Shown piece by piece: positions 32,742 through 40,886 of a DNA stretch of 64,000 bases. Each line of letters starts with the position of its first letter. The first letter of the stretch is position 1. The position numbers and the translations under genes are program-made. The stretch spans positions 487,695-551,694 of the forward strand of contig NZ_FNHV01000006.1 of NCBI RefSeq assembly GCF_900103585.1, read 5' to 3'. The notes under the pieces are model-generated. The model was not told the origin of the DNA and searched no databases. It saw only the letters and a program-made list of their open reading frames with translations. This DNA comes from Streptomyces sp. cf386 (GTDB lineage: Bacteria; Actinomycetota; Actinomycetes; Streptomycetales; Streptomycetaceae).

Positions 32742-34063
32742 GCCGCATACTGCTGCGCGGGGCGCAAGTCATCACGATGACGCCGGACCGGCCGGACGCC
32801 GAGCATGTCGACATCCTCGTCGACGGCGAGACCATCGCCGCCGTCGGCGAAACCATCGAGGCGCCCGACGCCGAGGTCGTCGACTTCTCCGGCCGCGTCC
32901 TCATCCCCGGCCTGGTCAACGCCCATCTGCACACCTGGCAGACCGCGCTGCGCTCCGTGGGCGCCGACTGGACGCTGATGGAGTACCTCACCCACCTGCA
33001 CGGCGAGTGTGTCGGGCACTACACCCCGGCCGACATGCACATCAGCAATCTCGCCGGCGCCCTGAACCAGATCAACTGCGGTACCACCACCCTCGGCGAC
33101 TGGTGTCACAACGCCCTGTCGCCCGAGCACGCCGACGCGGCCGTCGAGGGACTGGTCCAGGCCGGGATCCGCGCCGTCTTCCTGCACGGCACGCCCTACC
33201 GCTCCCCGGAAATCCCCCACCCGCTCGCCGAGATCGACCGGCTGCTCGACGGCCCCGTCCGCGACCACGCCCTCCTCACCCTGGGCATGGCACTCCAGGG
33301 GCCGCAGTACTCCTCCGCCGAGACCGCGGTGGCCGACTTCCAGGCCGGCGCGGAACGCGGCCTCGTCGTCTCGATGCACCAGAGCGGCGGCGAACCCTCA
33401 CCCGGCTGGGAAGCCGTGCGCAACGCCGGGCTGTTCAGCCCCCTGACCAACGTCGTGCACGGAGCCGACCTGCCCGAGGACTGGCTGAAGACGCTGGTCA
33501 AGGCGGGCGTCACCTTCACCACCACCCCGGAGAACGAACTGGGCCAGGGTCACGGCACACCCATCACCGGATCCCTGCTGAGCCTGGGCGCAGCACCCTC
33601 GCTGGGCACCGACATCGACACCGTCGTACCCGGCACGGTCCTCACCGCCGCCCGGATCGCTCTGGCCCACCAGCGCAGCCTGGACCACGCCCACCACCGG
33701 CAGACGACCGGCATGTACGCCAACACACCCTCTGTCACCAGCAAACAGGCGCTTGCCTGGGCCACGGTCGAAGGAGCGAAGGCACTGGGCCTGGCAGACA
33801 AGGTGGGCCGGATCGAGGCGGGCATGCAGGCCGACCTGGTCGCCGTCGACGCCCGGGCGCTCAACCTGTGGCCGGCGCACGACCCGGTCGCCACGGTCCT
33901 GCACGCCGACATCGCCAACATCGAAGCCGTGATGGTCGCCGGCACCTGGCGCAAACGCGATCACGTCCTGCTCGCATCCGGCCTCGACGAGGTCAAGGAC
34001 CAGCTACGCGAGTCCGGAGCGCGGCTGCTGCGCAGCATCAGGCCCGCGGGCTCTCCCGGCTGA
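32738..34063 (+). CDS. Metal-dependent amidohydrolase (TRZ/ATZ / cytosine-deaminase-like)
   Basis: A 441-residue amidohydrolase with the metal site HLH in LVNAHLHTWQ, further histidines in VSMHQSGGE and VVHGADL, and the aspartate in LGTDID. The overall form fits the chlorohydrolase/deaminase branch (8-oxoguanine or hydroxydechloroatrazine type). It overlaps the monooxygenase stop by four bases. It would hydrolyse a C-N or similar bond in the compound handled by this operon. The exact substrate cannot be told. Confidence 0.9.
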   Translation: MSRILLRGAQVITMTPDRPDAEHVDILVDGETIAAVGETIEAPDAEVVDFSGRVLIPGLVNAHLHTWQTALRSVGADWTLMEYLTHLHGECVGHYTPADMHISNLAGALNQINCGTTTLGDWCHNALSPEHADAAVEGLVQAGIRAVFLHGTPYRSPEIPHPLAEIDRLLDGPVRDHALLTLGMALQGPQYSSAETAVADFQAGAERGLVVSMHQSGGEPSPGWEAVRNAGLFSPLTNVVHGADLPEDWLKTLVKAGVTFTTTPENELGQGHGTPITGSLLSLGAAPSLGTDIDTVVPGTVLTAARIALAHQRSLDHAHHRQTTGMYANTPSVTSKQALAWATVEGAKALGLADKVGRIEAGMQADLVAVDARALNLWPAHDPVATVLHADIANIEAVMVAGTWRKRDHVLLASGLDEVKDQLRESGARLLRSIRPAGSPG

Positions 34064-34191
34064 CATACCGCGGGCGGCCCCCACGCATGAACCGCGCGCC
34101 GACGCGCACGACACCCCGTCCTCGTCGGCGCGATGGCCACGCGCCCTCAGAGCCGCACACCGCGGCCTCGTTCCCACAGCAAGAAGGTCCC

Positions 34192-34746
34192 GTGAGCAGC
34201 CCCATGCCGACTACCGCGGGCATGCCCCGCGACGCCCTGCACCAGGAGCAGATCATCCAGGCGGCCATCGCCCTTCTGGACGAGGGCGGCATCGAGAGTC
34301 TGAGCATGCGAAGACTCGGCAGCCGTCTCGGCATCACCGCGGCGGCACTCTACTGGCACGTCAGGAGCAGACAGGATCTGCTCCTGCTGGCCGCTGACAC
34401 CGTCTGGGGGCAGACACCTCTCCCAGCTCTCGACGGCGTCGAATGGCGTCCGGTCCTCCTGGCCATGGCCGACAACCTGCGTTCGATGCTTCTCAGGCGC
34501 CCCTGGCTGCTGGCCGCCATGACCATCCAGCCTCTTGACGGCCCGGCCAGAAACCGCCATGACGAGCACCTGCTCGCGGTCTGCGAGGCGTCCGGCCTCA
34601 CCAGGCGGGATGCCGAGCAAGCCGCCCAGAGCGTCGTCACGTTCGCGATCGGCGCCGCCCTCGCAGACACCCCTCGCCCGTATGTGTCCTTCGGACTGCA
34701 GTCGCTTCTCGACGGCGTTGAAGCCAGGCTTGCCGCCCGTACCTGA
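34192..34746 (+). CDS. TetR-family regulator
   Basis: A 184-residue repressor; GTG 34192 has AAGAAGG just upstream, and ATG 34204 is an alternative. The helix-turn-helix reads SMRRLGSRLGITAAALYWHV, matching the TetR class I form. It follows the amidohydrolase on the same strand after 128 bases and is the natural local regulator of the catabolic operon. Confidence 0.9.
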   Translation: MSSPMPTTAGMPRDALHQEQIIQAAIALLDEGGIESLSMRRLGSRLGITAAALYWHVRSRQDLLLLAADTVWGQTPLPALDGVEWRPVLLAMADNLRSMLLRRPWLLAAMTIQPLDGPARNRHDEHLLAVCEASGLTRRDAEQAAQSVVTFAIGAALADTPRPYVSFGLQSLLDGVEARLAART

Positions 34747-34759
34747 CCCGACACAGCAG

Positions 34760-34793
34760 AAGACTCGTCGTCGACGATCAGCAGGGTGGTCAT
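34760..34793 (-). pseudogene. Remnant of a response-regulator gene start
   Basis: On the minus strand from ATG 34793 the codons read MTTLLIVDDES, the typical first strand and acidic pair of a receiver domain. The frame then runs into the antisense of the TetR gene and loses similarity. If real, only a dozen codons are left. Confidence 0.3.
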
Positions 34794-34858
34794 GGTGCTG
34801 GTTCTTTCGGGGGGGTGGACCGGCGGTACGGGTGTGTACAGCGCTCCCCGAGTACGCC

Positions 34859-36013
34859 CTACTCGTGTGCGATGTGTGCGCGGTGTTCGGCGAGTACGTC
34901 CAGTCCGAAATCGGAGGTCAGGTCACGCCACACCGAGTGGGCGTGGTTGGCGTACCGCTGTGTGTTGTCGTACTCGATGAGGACGCGAGGGTCCTGCACC
35001 CGGTAGTAGTGCGGTTCCCCGGCGTCCGTGCTGCCCGCCCAGCCGAAATGCACCGCGTCGAGGACGGTGTCAGAGGCGTAGTGGGTGGCGTAGGCGTCTG
35101 CGAGGAACTCGGGTGCCCGTCCGGTGTAGAGGGTGACGAGCCGGCGCAACAGGTGCCGCTGCTCGTCGTTCAGGTCGCGACCGCTGATGCCTTTGGGGGG
35201 AATGGTGATGGCCACGCGCGCGTGGTCGTCCTCGGTGTATCCACTGCCCGATTCCGCCCGGCGGTCGATGTCGTCGACGAGCCGGTCCAGCTCGGGGTCG
35301 GCGAACCGGCCGCGCCACAGGTCCTGCATGTGCATCATCGTGTCGCCGTGTCCGACGCGCGGTCGGTTGCCGGAGACGATGTCCGAGACTGCGGACGGGT
35401 GGAGCAGGGCGCTTTGGAGTTGGCCCGTGTCCAGACTGCGGACCAGTTGACGGGCCGTCTCCTCAGGGCCTTGCAAGGGCCGCAGGGTGCCTCCGACCAA
35501 CTCGGTCGTGGCCGGGTCGGCACCGATGAAGCAGGGGGTCGTGGAGACGAGCCGGCCGGCGACGACGAGGTTGTTCAGGGAGATGTGGTGGCCGCCGAAC
35601 CGCCATGCCCAGACACGGTCGCCGGGGCGGCCGAAGATCCTCAGCCAGTACAGGCCGGGGTCCCGTCCGCGCTGCCGGCCCCAGTGGACCCGCCACCCTT
35701 CCAGCTGGTCCAGGACGTTCTCCAGTCCCATCACGGTGGTGACCGTGGCGTAGCCCGGGATGGACAGTCCGGTGGCCACCAGCCGCATGGCCAGGCTCTG
35801 TTGGCGGGCGTTCTGGTCTCGGACTGCGAGCCCGCCGTGTTCGGTGGGGGTGTAGAACCAGCGCAGCCGCTCGGCCTCCGCATCCGGGTGGAGCGGGGAG
35901 TCGTAGGCGGCGAGCGGGAGTTGGTCCTCGCTCAGGCTGTTCTGCCAGGCGGTGGCAGCATCGGCCATGACGGCCGCTGCCTTCTCCCGCCCGGCTGCCA
36001 GGGCGTCGGGCAC
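34859..36013 (-). CDS. DUF3500 family protein
   Basis: A 384-residue protein matching the DUF3500 pattern: RWFYTPTEHGGLAVRDQN, ATVTTVMGLENVLDQLEGW, RDPGLYWLRIFGRPGD, WAWRFGGHHISLN and PCFIGADPA. GTG 36013 is preferred over a TTG at 36067 because AGAGGG lies four bases upstream, leaving a 13-base gap after the dehydrogenase stop. DUF3500 has no established function. The conserved GGHHIS histidines suggest a metal site. It forms an operon with the zinc dehydrogenase upstream. Confidence 0.88.
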   Translation of the reverse strand: MPDALAAGREKAAAVMADAATAWQNSLSEDQLPLAAYDSPLHPDAEAERLRWFYTPTEHGGLAVRDQNARQQSLAMRLVATGLSIPGYATVTTVMGLENVLDQLEGWRVHWGRQRGRDPGLYWLRIFGRPGDRVWAWRFGGHHISLNNLVVAGRLVSTTPCFIGADPATTELVGGTLRPLQGPEETARQLVRSLDTGQLQSALLHPSAVSDIVSGNRPRVGHGDTMMHMQDLWRGRFADPELDRLVDDIDRRAESGSGYTEDDHARVAITIPPKGISGRDLNDEQRHLLRRLVTLYTGRAPEFLADAYATHYASDTVLDAVHFGWAGSTDAGEPHYYRVQDPRVLIEYDNTQRYANHAHSVWRDLTSDFGLDVLAEHRAHIAHE

Positions 36014-36026
36014 GGTGCCCTCTCGG

Positions 36027-37130
36027 TCACCGGTCACCGGTGGACTCCGGGTCCTCGGAGATGTCAAGCATGACCTTGATGGCGTTGCCCCGGCGCTCGG
36101 CGTAGGTGTCGAACGCCTCGACGACGTCGGGCAGCCCGAAATGGTGGGTGACCAGTTCCGCTGTGCGCAGCCGACCCCGGGCGGCCAGGCCCACGGCGCG
36201 GGCCACCGAACCGGTGCCCTCGCCGCGGACCGTCTGGATCGAGATGCCGTTCATCACGGCGTGGTTGAGGTCGGCCTGTACGGGCTCTTCGAAGAAGCCG
36301 ACGAGGACGACCTTCCCGGACCGCTTGGCCATACGAAGCGCGTCGTCCACCGCACTCGGGGCACCAGAGCACTCCAGGACGATGTCGGCGCCGATCCCGT
36401 CGGTCGCCTCCCGAACCGCCGCTACGGCGTCCTCCTCCCGGGAGTTGACGACCAGGTCCGCGCCGAAGGACTTGCCGATGGTGAGCCTGGCTTCCCGCGT
36501 GCCGGCCAGGGCTACGGTTCTGGCCCCGAGTTCACGTGCGACCTGTACCGCGAGCAGACCTATCGGTCCGGGGCCGATCACAGCGACCGTAGATCCGACG
36601 AGCAGGGTGTCGAGCACGTCGAAGGCGTGCATCACGGTGCCCACGGTGGTGAGGACGACCGCGGCGTCGAAGTCCACGGTGTCCGGCAACCGGTGGAGGG
36701 TCGCCACGTGGTTGAGCGCGTACTCCGCGAAGCCCCCGTTGACGGTCATCCCCTGCACGCGGTGCCCGGTGTGCCGCAGGCCGTAGTTGAGGCAGTCCGT
36801 GTAGGCCCCGGCCAGGCAGTTGGCGCAGCGCATGCAGCCGCGGTGGGCTTCCGTCACCACCCGGTCGCCGACCCGGAGCTCGTCCACGGCGCTGCCCACC
36901 GCGGCGACGACGCCGGCGTACTCGTGGCCGGGTACGAACTCGCCCGCTGCCGGGCCACCGTCCTTGAAGAAGTGCCGACTGCGGATCTTCAGGTCCGTTC
37001 CGCACAGGGACGCCCTGCGGACGTGTACCAGAACGTCTTCCGGTCCCACCCGCGGCACGGGCAGCGTCGTGACGGCGAGGGTGCCGGGCTCGCCCAGCAC
37101 CGCGGCCTGCATGGTTTCCGGCAAGGACAT
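36027..37130 (-). CDS. Zinc-dependent alcohol dehydrogenase (MDR family)
   Basis: A 367-residue medium-chain dehydrogenase. Catalytic zinc residues lie in SLCGTDLK and PGHEYAGVV; the structural-zinc loop has four cysteines in HRGCMRCANCLAGAYTDC; the nucleotide fold has VIGPGPIGLLA. It resembles threonine/sorbitol-type dehydrogenases acting on polyols or hydroxy acids. It is divergent from the SDR gene across a palindrome-bearing intergenic region, which suggests co-regulation of the two oxidoreductases. Confidence 0.93.
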   Translation of the reverse strand: MSLPETMQAAVLGEPGTLAVTTLPVPRVGPEDVLVHVRRASLCGTDLKIRSRHFFKDGGPAAGEFVPGHEYAGVVAAVGSAVDELRVGDRVVTEAHRGCMRCANCLAGAYTDCLNYGLRHTGHRVQGMTVNGGFAEYALNHVATLHRLPDTVDFDAAVVLTTVGTVMHAFDVLDTLLVGSTVAVIGPGPIGLLAVQVARELGARTVALAGTREARLTIGKSFGADLVVNSREEDAVAAVREATDGIGADIVLECSGAPSAVDDALRMAKRSGKVVLVGFFEEPVQADLNHAVMNGISIQTVRGEGTGSVARAVGLAARGRLRTAELVTHHFGLPDVVEAFDTYAERRGNAIKVMLDISEDPESTGDR

Positions 37131-37227
37131 AGGGGCCTCCAGTTACGGCCATGAACATGCGTCGGGAATCGACGGGCCGAAACGGCCCTATTCCCCACCT
37201 CATCTTGCACGCCGGCAACGCCTATTC

Positions 37228-37246
37228 CCTATGCGCGGCGCATAGG
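37228..37246. promoter_or_regulatory. Palindrome in the divergent dehydrogenase/SDR promoter
   Basis: CCTATGCG and CGCATAGG flank a 3-base centre: a perfect 8+3+8 palindrome containing T-N11-A, the LysR box form. Related CCTATTCCC and CCTTATGCAT pieces lie around it. It is a likely operator for both divergent genes. Confidence 0.6.
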
Positions 37247-37380
37247 CATCCCTTATGCATGTCGCGAGAGATTCCTATTGGAGACCCACCACAACCTCGT
37301 GGCAGTGTCATGTGGAAACGACGGACGTAGCCGTCGGCCGTACGGCCGGGGGACGGGGCCACCGCCCAAGGAGCGAAGCT

Positions 37381-38166
37381 GTGGATCTGGGAATTTCGGG
37401 CAAGACCGCGCTCGTCCTGGGCGGAGGTGGGGGTCTCGGCGGCGCGATCGCCCAGGCTCTCGCCGCGGAAGGCGCCGCTGTCGCCGTCGCGGACATCAGC
37501 CCACAGGCCGCCGAGCGTACCGCCGAGGCGGTGGCCGACGCGGGCGGGAAAGCCGTGCCCCTGGAATGGGATCTCGGGGACCTGGGCGCGATCGACCAGC
37601 ACATCGCGGCAGTCGAAGGGGCGCTCGGTCCCGTGGACATCCTGGTCAACAACACGGGAGGGCCGCCGCCCTCGCCGGTTGCGGGGCAGGACCCTGAACT
37701 CTGGCTGCAGCACTTCCAGTCCATGGTGCTGTCCGTCATCGCGATCACGGACAGGGTCGTGCCGCTGATGCGCAGCCGCGGCTGGGGCAGGATCATCACC
37801 AGCGCCAGCTCGGGGGTGATCGCCCCCATCCCCAACCTGGGGCTGTCGAACGCCTTGCGGGGCAGCCTGCTCGGCTGGTCCAAGACGCTGGCCCGGGAAG
37901 TCGCGGCCGAGGGTGTCACCTGCAACGTGGTCGTTCCGGGACGGATCGGCACCCAGCGGATCAAGTTCCTCGACCAGGCCAAGGCCGATCGGGAGGGCAA
38001 GTCCGTCGCGGAGACGTCCGCCGAGAGCGTCGCGTCGATCCCTGTGGGCCGCTACGGCGAACCGCGGGAATACGCCGCCGCCGTCGCCTTCCTCGCAAGC
38101 GCCCAGGCCTCCTACATCACAGGCTCGGTCATTCGCGTCGACGGCGGACTCATCGCCAGCCTCTGA
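37381..38166 (+). CDS. SDR-family oxidoreductase with atypical active site
   Basis: A 261-residue protein; GTG 37381 has AAGGAG upstream. The cofactor loop is GGGGGLGG and the NNTGGPPPSP segment is typical of a FabG-like subgroup. Where canonical SDRs have YxxxK, this one reads SNALRG, so neither the tyrosine nor the lysine is present; ASSG keeps the serine. I recall a subgroup of FabG-like SDRs described as lacking the standard tetrad, so this is probably a family trait. It is followed after 32 bases by the DapA-family gene and shares its likely substrate path. Confidence 0.88.
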   Translation: MDLGISGKTALVLGGGGGLGGAIAQALAAEGAAVAVADISPQAAERTAEAVADAGGKAVPLEWDLGDLGAIDQHIAAVEGALGPVDILVNNTGGPPPSPVAGQDPELWLQHFQSMVLSVIAITDRVVPLMRSRGWGRIITSASSGVIAPIPNLGLSNALRGSLLGWSKTLAREVAAEGVTCNVVVPGRIGTQRIKFLDQAKADREGKSVAETSAESVASIPVGRYGEPREYAAAVAFLASAQASYITGSVIRVDGGLIASL

Positions 38167-38198
38167 AAAAGACATCGGATTTCTGAGGAGGCAGAACA

Positions 38199-39134
38199 AT
38201 GGCACCCCTGGACCGCAACACCCATGGTGTTTTCGCCATCGCACCAACGCCCTTCGACGAGGAAGGCGCAATCGATTTCGACTCACTCAGCCGACTCGTC
38301 GACTTCTACGGAGACGCCGGCGTCACCGGATTGACCCTCCTGGGCCAGATGGGCGAAGCACCCAAGCTGTCCCACGAGGAAAGCGTGCGCATCGTCCAGC
38401 ACGTCATCAAGCGCACCGCTCTGCCGATCATCGTGGGCGTCTCCGCACCCGGCTACGCCGCCATGCGGGCTCTCGCGGTTGACGTCATGTCAGCCGGCGC
38501 CGAGGGCGTCATGATCGCCCCGCCGAACACGCTGCGTACCGACGACCAGATCGTGAGCTACTACGAGGGAGCGGCGGGCGCCATCGGCGCGGACGTGCCG
38601 TTCGTGATCCAGGACTATCCGCTGTCGTTCTCCGTCGTCATGTCCCCTGCCGTCATCGCCCGCATCGCGAACGCCGCGCCAGGGTGCGTGATGCTCAAGC
38701 ACGAGGACTGGCCGGGCTTGGAGAAGATCAGCGCACTCCGGCAACTCGAAGCCGACGGAGCGATGCCCCGCCTGTCGATCCTGTGCGGAAACGGCGGTCT
38801 CTTCCTGGACTTCGAGACCGAACGCGGAGCCGACGGAGCGATGACGGGCTACTGCGTGCCCGAACTCCTCGTCGACGTCGTACGCCACACCGCCGCCGGC
38901 GATCGTGATGCCGCCCATGACGTCTTCGACGCCCACCTGCCCCTGCTGCGCTACGAACAGCAACCGGGCATCGGCCTGGCCGTGCGCAAGTACGTTATGA
39001 AGCGCCGCGGAATCCTGGCCTCCGACACCCAGCGCAAGCCCGGGGCCGCGCTGTCGGCGCGTGCCCGCACCGAGGTCGACTACTTGCTGTCCCGCCTCAC
39101 CCGTAAGGACAGCAGGGTCGCACTCATGGCATGA
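38199..39134 (+). CDS. DapA (dihydrodipicolinate synthase)-family lyase/aldolase
   Basis: A 311-residue TIM-barrel aldolase with the Schiff-base lysine Lys167 (VMLKHED) and Tyr140 (IQDYP), as in DapA. The usual GTTGE loop is GQMGEAP, so the substrate is probably not that of lysine biosynthesis. GAGGAGG precedes the ATG. With the SDR and zinc dehydrogenase it may serve the breakdown of a sugar acid, hydroxyproline-type or aromatic compound. The window does not decide which. Confidence 0.9.
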   Translation: MAPLDRNTHGVFAIAPTPFDEEGAIDFDSLSRLVDFYGDAGVTGLTLLGQMGEAPKLSHEESVRIVQHVIKRTALPIIVGVSAPGYAAMRALAVDVMSAGAEGVMIAPPNTLRTDDQIVSYYEGAAGAIGADVPFVIQDYPLSFSVVMSPAVIARIANAAPGCVMLKHEDWPGLEKISALRQLEADGAMPRLSILCGNGGLFLDFETERGADGAMTGYCVPELLVDVVRHTAAGDRDAAHDVFDAHLPLLRYEQQPGIGLAVRKYVMKRRGILASDTQRKPGAALSARARTEVDYLLSRLTRKDSRVALMA

Positions 39135-39493
39135 CGCACAGGTAACACCCCTCAGCAGCACAGCAGTACGGCACCACGTCACCTGGCCCCGCCCCACCAA
39201 ACGTCCACCGCCACACTTCCTCCCCGGACAAGAGCACCGCCACCGCATCCGGCGGCCTGATGTTCTTGACCGGAGTGGGTCGACCGGACTGGCAGATTCA
39301 GCCTCGGAGATTCGGAGTGAGGTCACGAAGATTTACTTGGCAGTCTCGGGGACTGCGAGCAGGTTCAGATTCAGGAAGACCCGTCTCCTGTCTTCGACAC
39401 GCGCTACGTGCCATGCCGACTGATCCTGAAGGACGCCTGATTTGTGGTCACAGCGCGAGTACTGGGCAACGCTCGGCCGAGTAGCTTGATCAC
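39135..39493. other. Intergenic stretch before the LysR gene
   Basis: About 360 bases, less GC-rich than the genes around it, with no convincing frame on either strand. It presumably holds the LysR promoter; no clear operator was seen. Confidence 0.5.
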
Positions 39494-40399
39494 ATGCAGC
39501 TACGTCAGCTGGAGTACTTCCTCGCGGTCTGGGAGGCGGGCTCCTTCAGCGGAGCGGCCGCGCGGCTCTATGTCACCCAGCCTTCGCTGTCCCAGCAGAT
39601 CGGGGCCCTGGAGAAGGAGCTGGGCGCGGTCCTGCTGGAGCGCGGCCGGCAAGGGGTGACGCCGACTCCCGCGGGCCGTGCCTTTCTGCCCCGTGCGCAG
39701 GATGTCGTCCGTGCGGTTCAAGACGCGCAGGACTCGGTGCGCGAGGTGGTGGAGGGCCGTCAGGGCGATGTCCACGTCCTGACCGTACGGTCCGTCGCCT
39801 CGGGGATCCTGCCGCCGTCCGCGGCGCGCTGGCACGCGACGTACCCCTCCACCGTGCTGAGACTGCACGACTACTCGCACCGCCGGGACCTCGAAGAGGC
39901 CATGCGCAGCGGCCAGGGCGACATCGCGGTCGGTCCACGGCCCGACCCGTGGGAGGGGCCCGTCATCTCCCTGGGATATGAGGAGATGGTGGTGACCGGC
40001 TCGGCCGAATACCCGGCGGGGGCAGCGGCTGATCCGACCGAACTGGCCGCTGCCGACTGGGTGCTCTATGAGCAGGAACAGGGCATGAGCGAGGTGGTGG
40101 ACCGCCTGGCAGGGCACCTCGGGTTCACGCCGCGCGCCGTCGCACGCACGGGCCAGGTCTCCGCAGCGCTCCTGTTCGCGGTCGAGGGGATCGGCGTGAC
40201 GGTGACACCGGAGAACGCGGTGCCGCTGCGCTGGTCGAGGCACGCCCGGCGGATCGGGCCCGGCTATTTCCGGGAGCTGGTGGTGTTCAGCAGAAAGCTC
40301 CCCTCCCAACTGGCCGAGCGGTACCGGGACATGCTCACCTCTTTGGAGCTCCCGCTCACTGCTGAACGGGATCTGCCCGAAGGGGCACTCCGCTTCTAG
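39494..40399 (+). CDS. LysR-family regulator
   Basis: A 301-residue LysR protein with the N-terminal motif MQLRQLEYFLAVWEAGSFSG and the recognition helix in LYVTQPSLSQQIGALEKELG, then an effector domain. It follows the SDR/DapA genes on the same strand and may bind the T-N11-A palindrome at 37228-37246. Confidence 0.93.
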   Translation: MQLRQLEYFLAVWEAGSFSGAAARLYVTQPSLSQQIGALEKELGAVLLERGRQGVTPTPAGRAFLPRAQDVVRAVQDAQDSVREVVEGRQGDVHVLTVRSVASGILPPSAARWHATYPSTVLRLHDYSHRRDLEEAMRSGQGDIAVGPRPDPWEGPVISLGYEEMVVTGSAEYPAGAAADPTELAAADWVLYEQEQGMSEVVDRLAGHLGFTPRAVARTGQVSAALLFAVEGIGVTVTPENAVPLRWSRHARRIGPGYFRELVVFSRKLPSQLAERYRDMLTSLELPLTAERDLPEGALRF

Positions 40400-40464
40400 C
40401 GGCATGATGCCCAACTGGGCTCGCCGCGCAGGAAAGGGCCCCGGCTGCGAGCGAAGTGTGCCGG

Positions 40465-40812
40465 TCAGGCAGCCTTGCCGCCGACGCTGTCAGAACCTCG
40501 GTCCAGGGCCCCGAGCACGGCAATCCGTACGACGCCGGCGAGATCGGCCCAACTGGGATCACGGTTCGCCATCATGACGACGGTCACGGCGCCGAAGGCA
40601 GCGACGCCACGGACGTGCCGTTCCTCGTCCGTCCCCGCACGCTGACCGAATGCAGCCATCATGCATGTGCCGTGCGGCAGCCAGACGTTCTCACAGCCGC
40701 CTGCATCCGCCACTGCCTGGACGGTGCCCTGGGCGAACCCGTGCCGGGCGATCACGGAGGCAGCGACGTCGATCAACGCAGCGTCCATCTCCTCGCCGCT
40801 CACCTTCTGCAT
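40465..40812 (-). pseudogene. Internally deleted TetR-family regulator
   Basis: The 115-codon frame joins a TetR N-terminus (ALIDVAASVIARHGFAQGTV, QAVADAGG) directly to a C-terminal part (TDEERHVRGVAAFGAVTVVM). The intact paralogue at 44710-45297 has about 90 further residues between these points (ALIDVAAFVFARHGFAQGPV and TDEERHVRVVSAIGAVTVTM). The recognition helix and most of the ligand domain are lost, so it is probably inactive. It is divergent from the YhgE/Pip gene it presumably once repressed. Confidence 0.75.
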
Positions 40813-40829
40813 TTGACTTCACGAAGAAT

Positions 40830-40867
40830 GGTTACCATCCTGGTCACTCAGTAACCAAAATGGTCAC
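40830..40867. promoter_or_regulatory. TetR-type operator upstream of the YhgE/Pip gene
   Basis: GGTTACC, GGTCA, AGTAACC and GGTCAC repeats. The 38 bases align with 45305-45342 upstream of the intact TetR paralogue with 26 identities, including all four half-sites. Confidence 0.6.
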
Positions 40868-40886
40868 CCAAAGGGATGTGCACACC

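Noticed and set aside
33007..34191. N-terminal extension of the TetR frame
   Set aside because: Out-of-frame reading of the amidohydrolase gene; GTG 34192 has a ribosome site and a normal TetR N-terminus.
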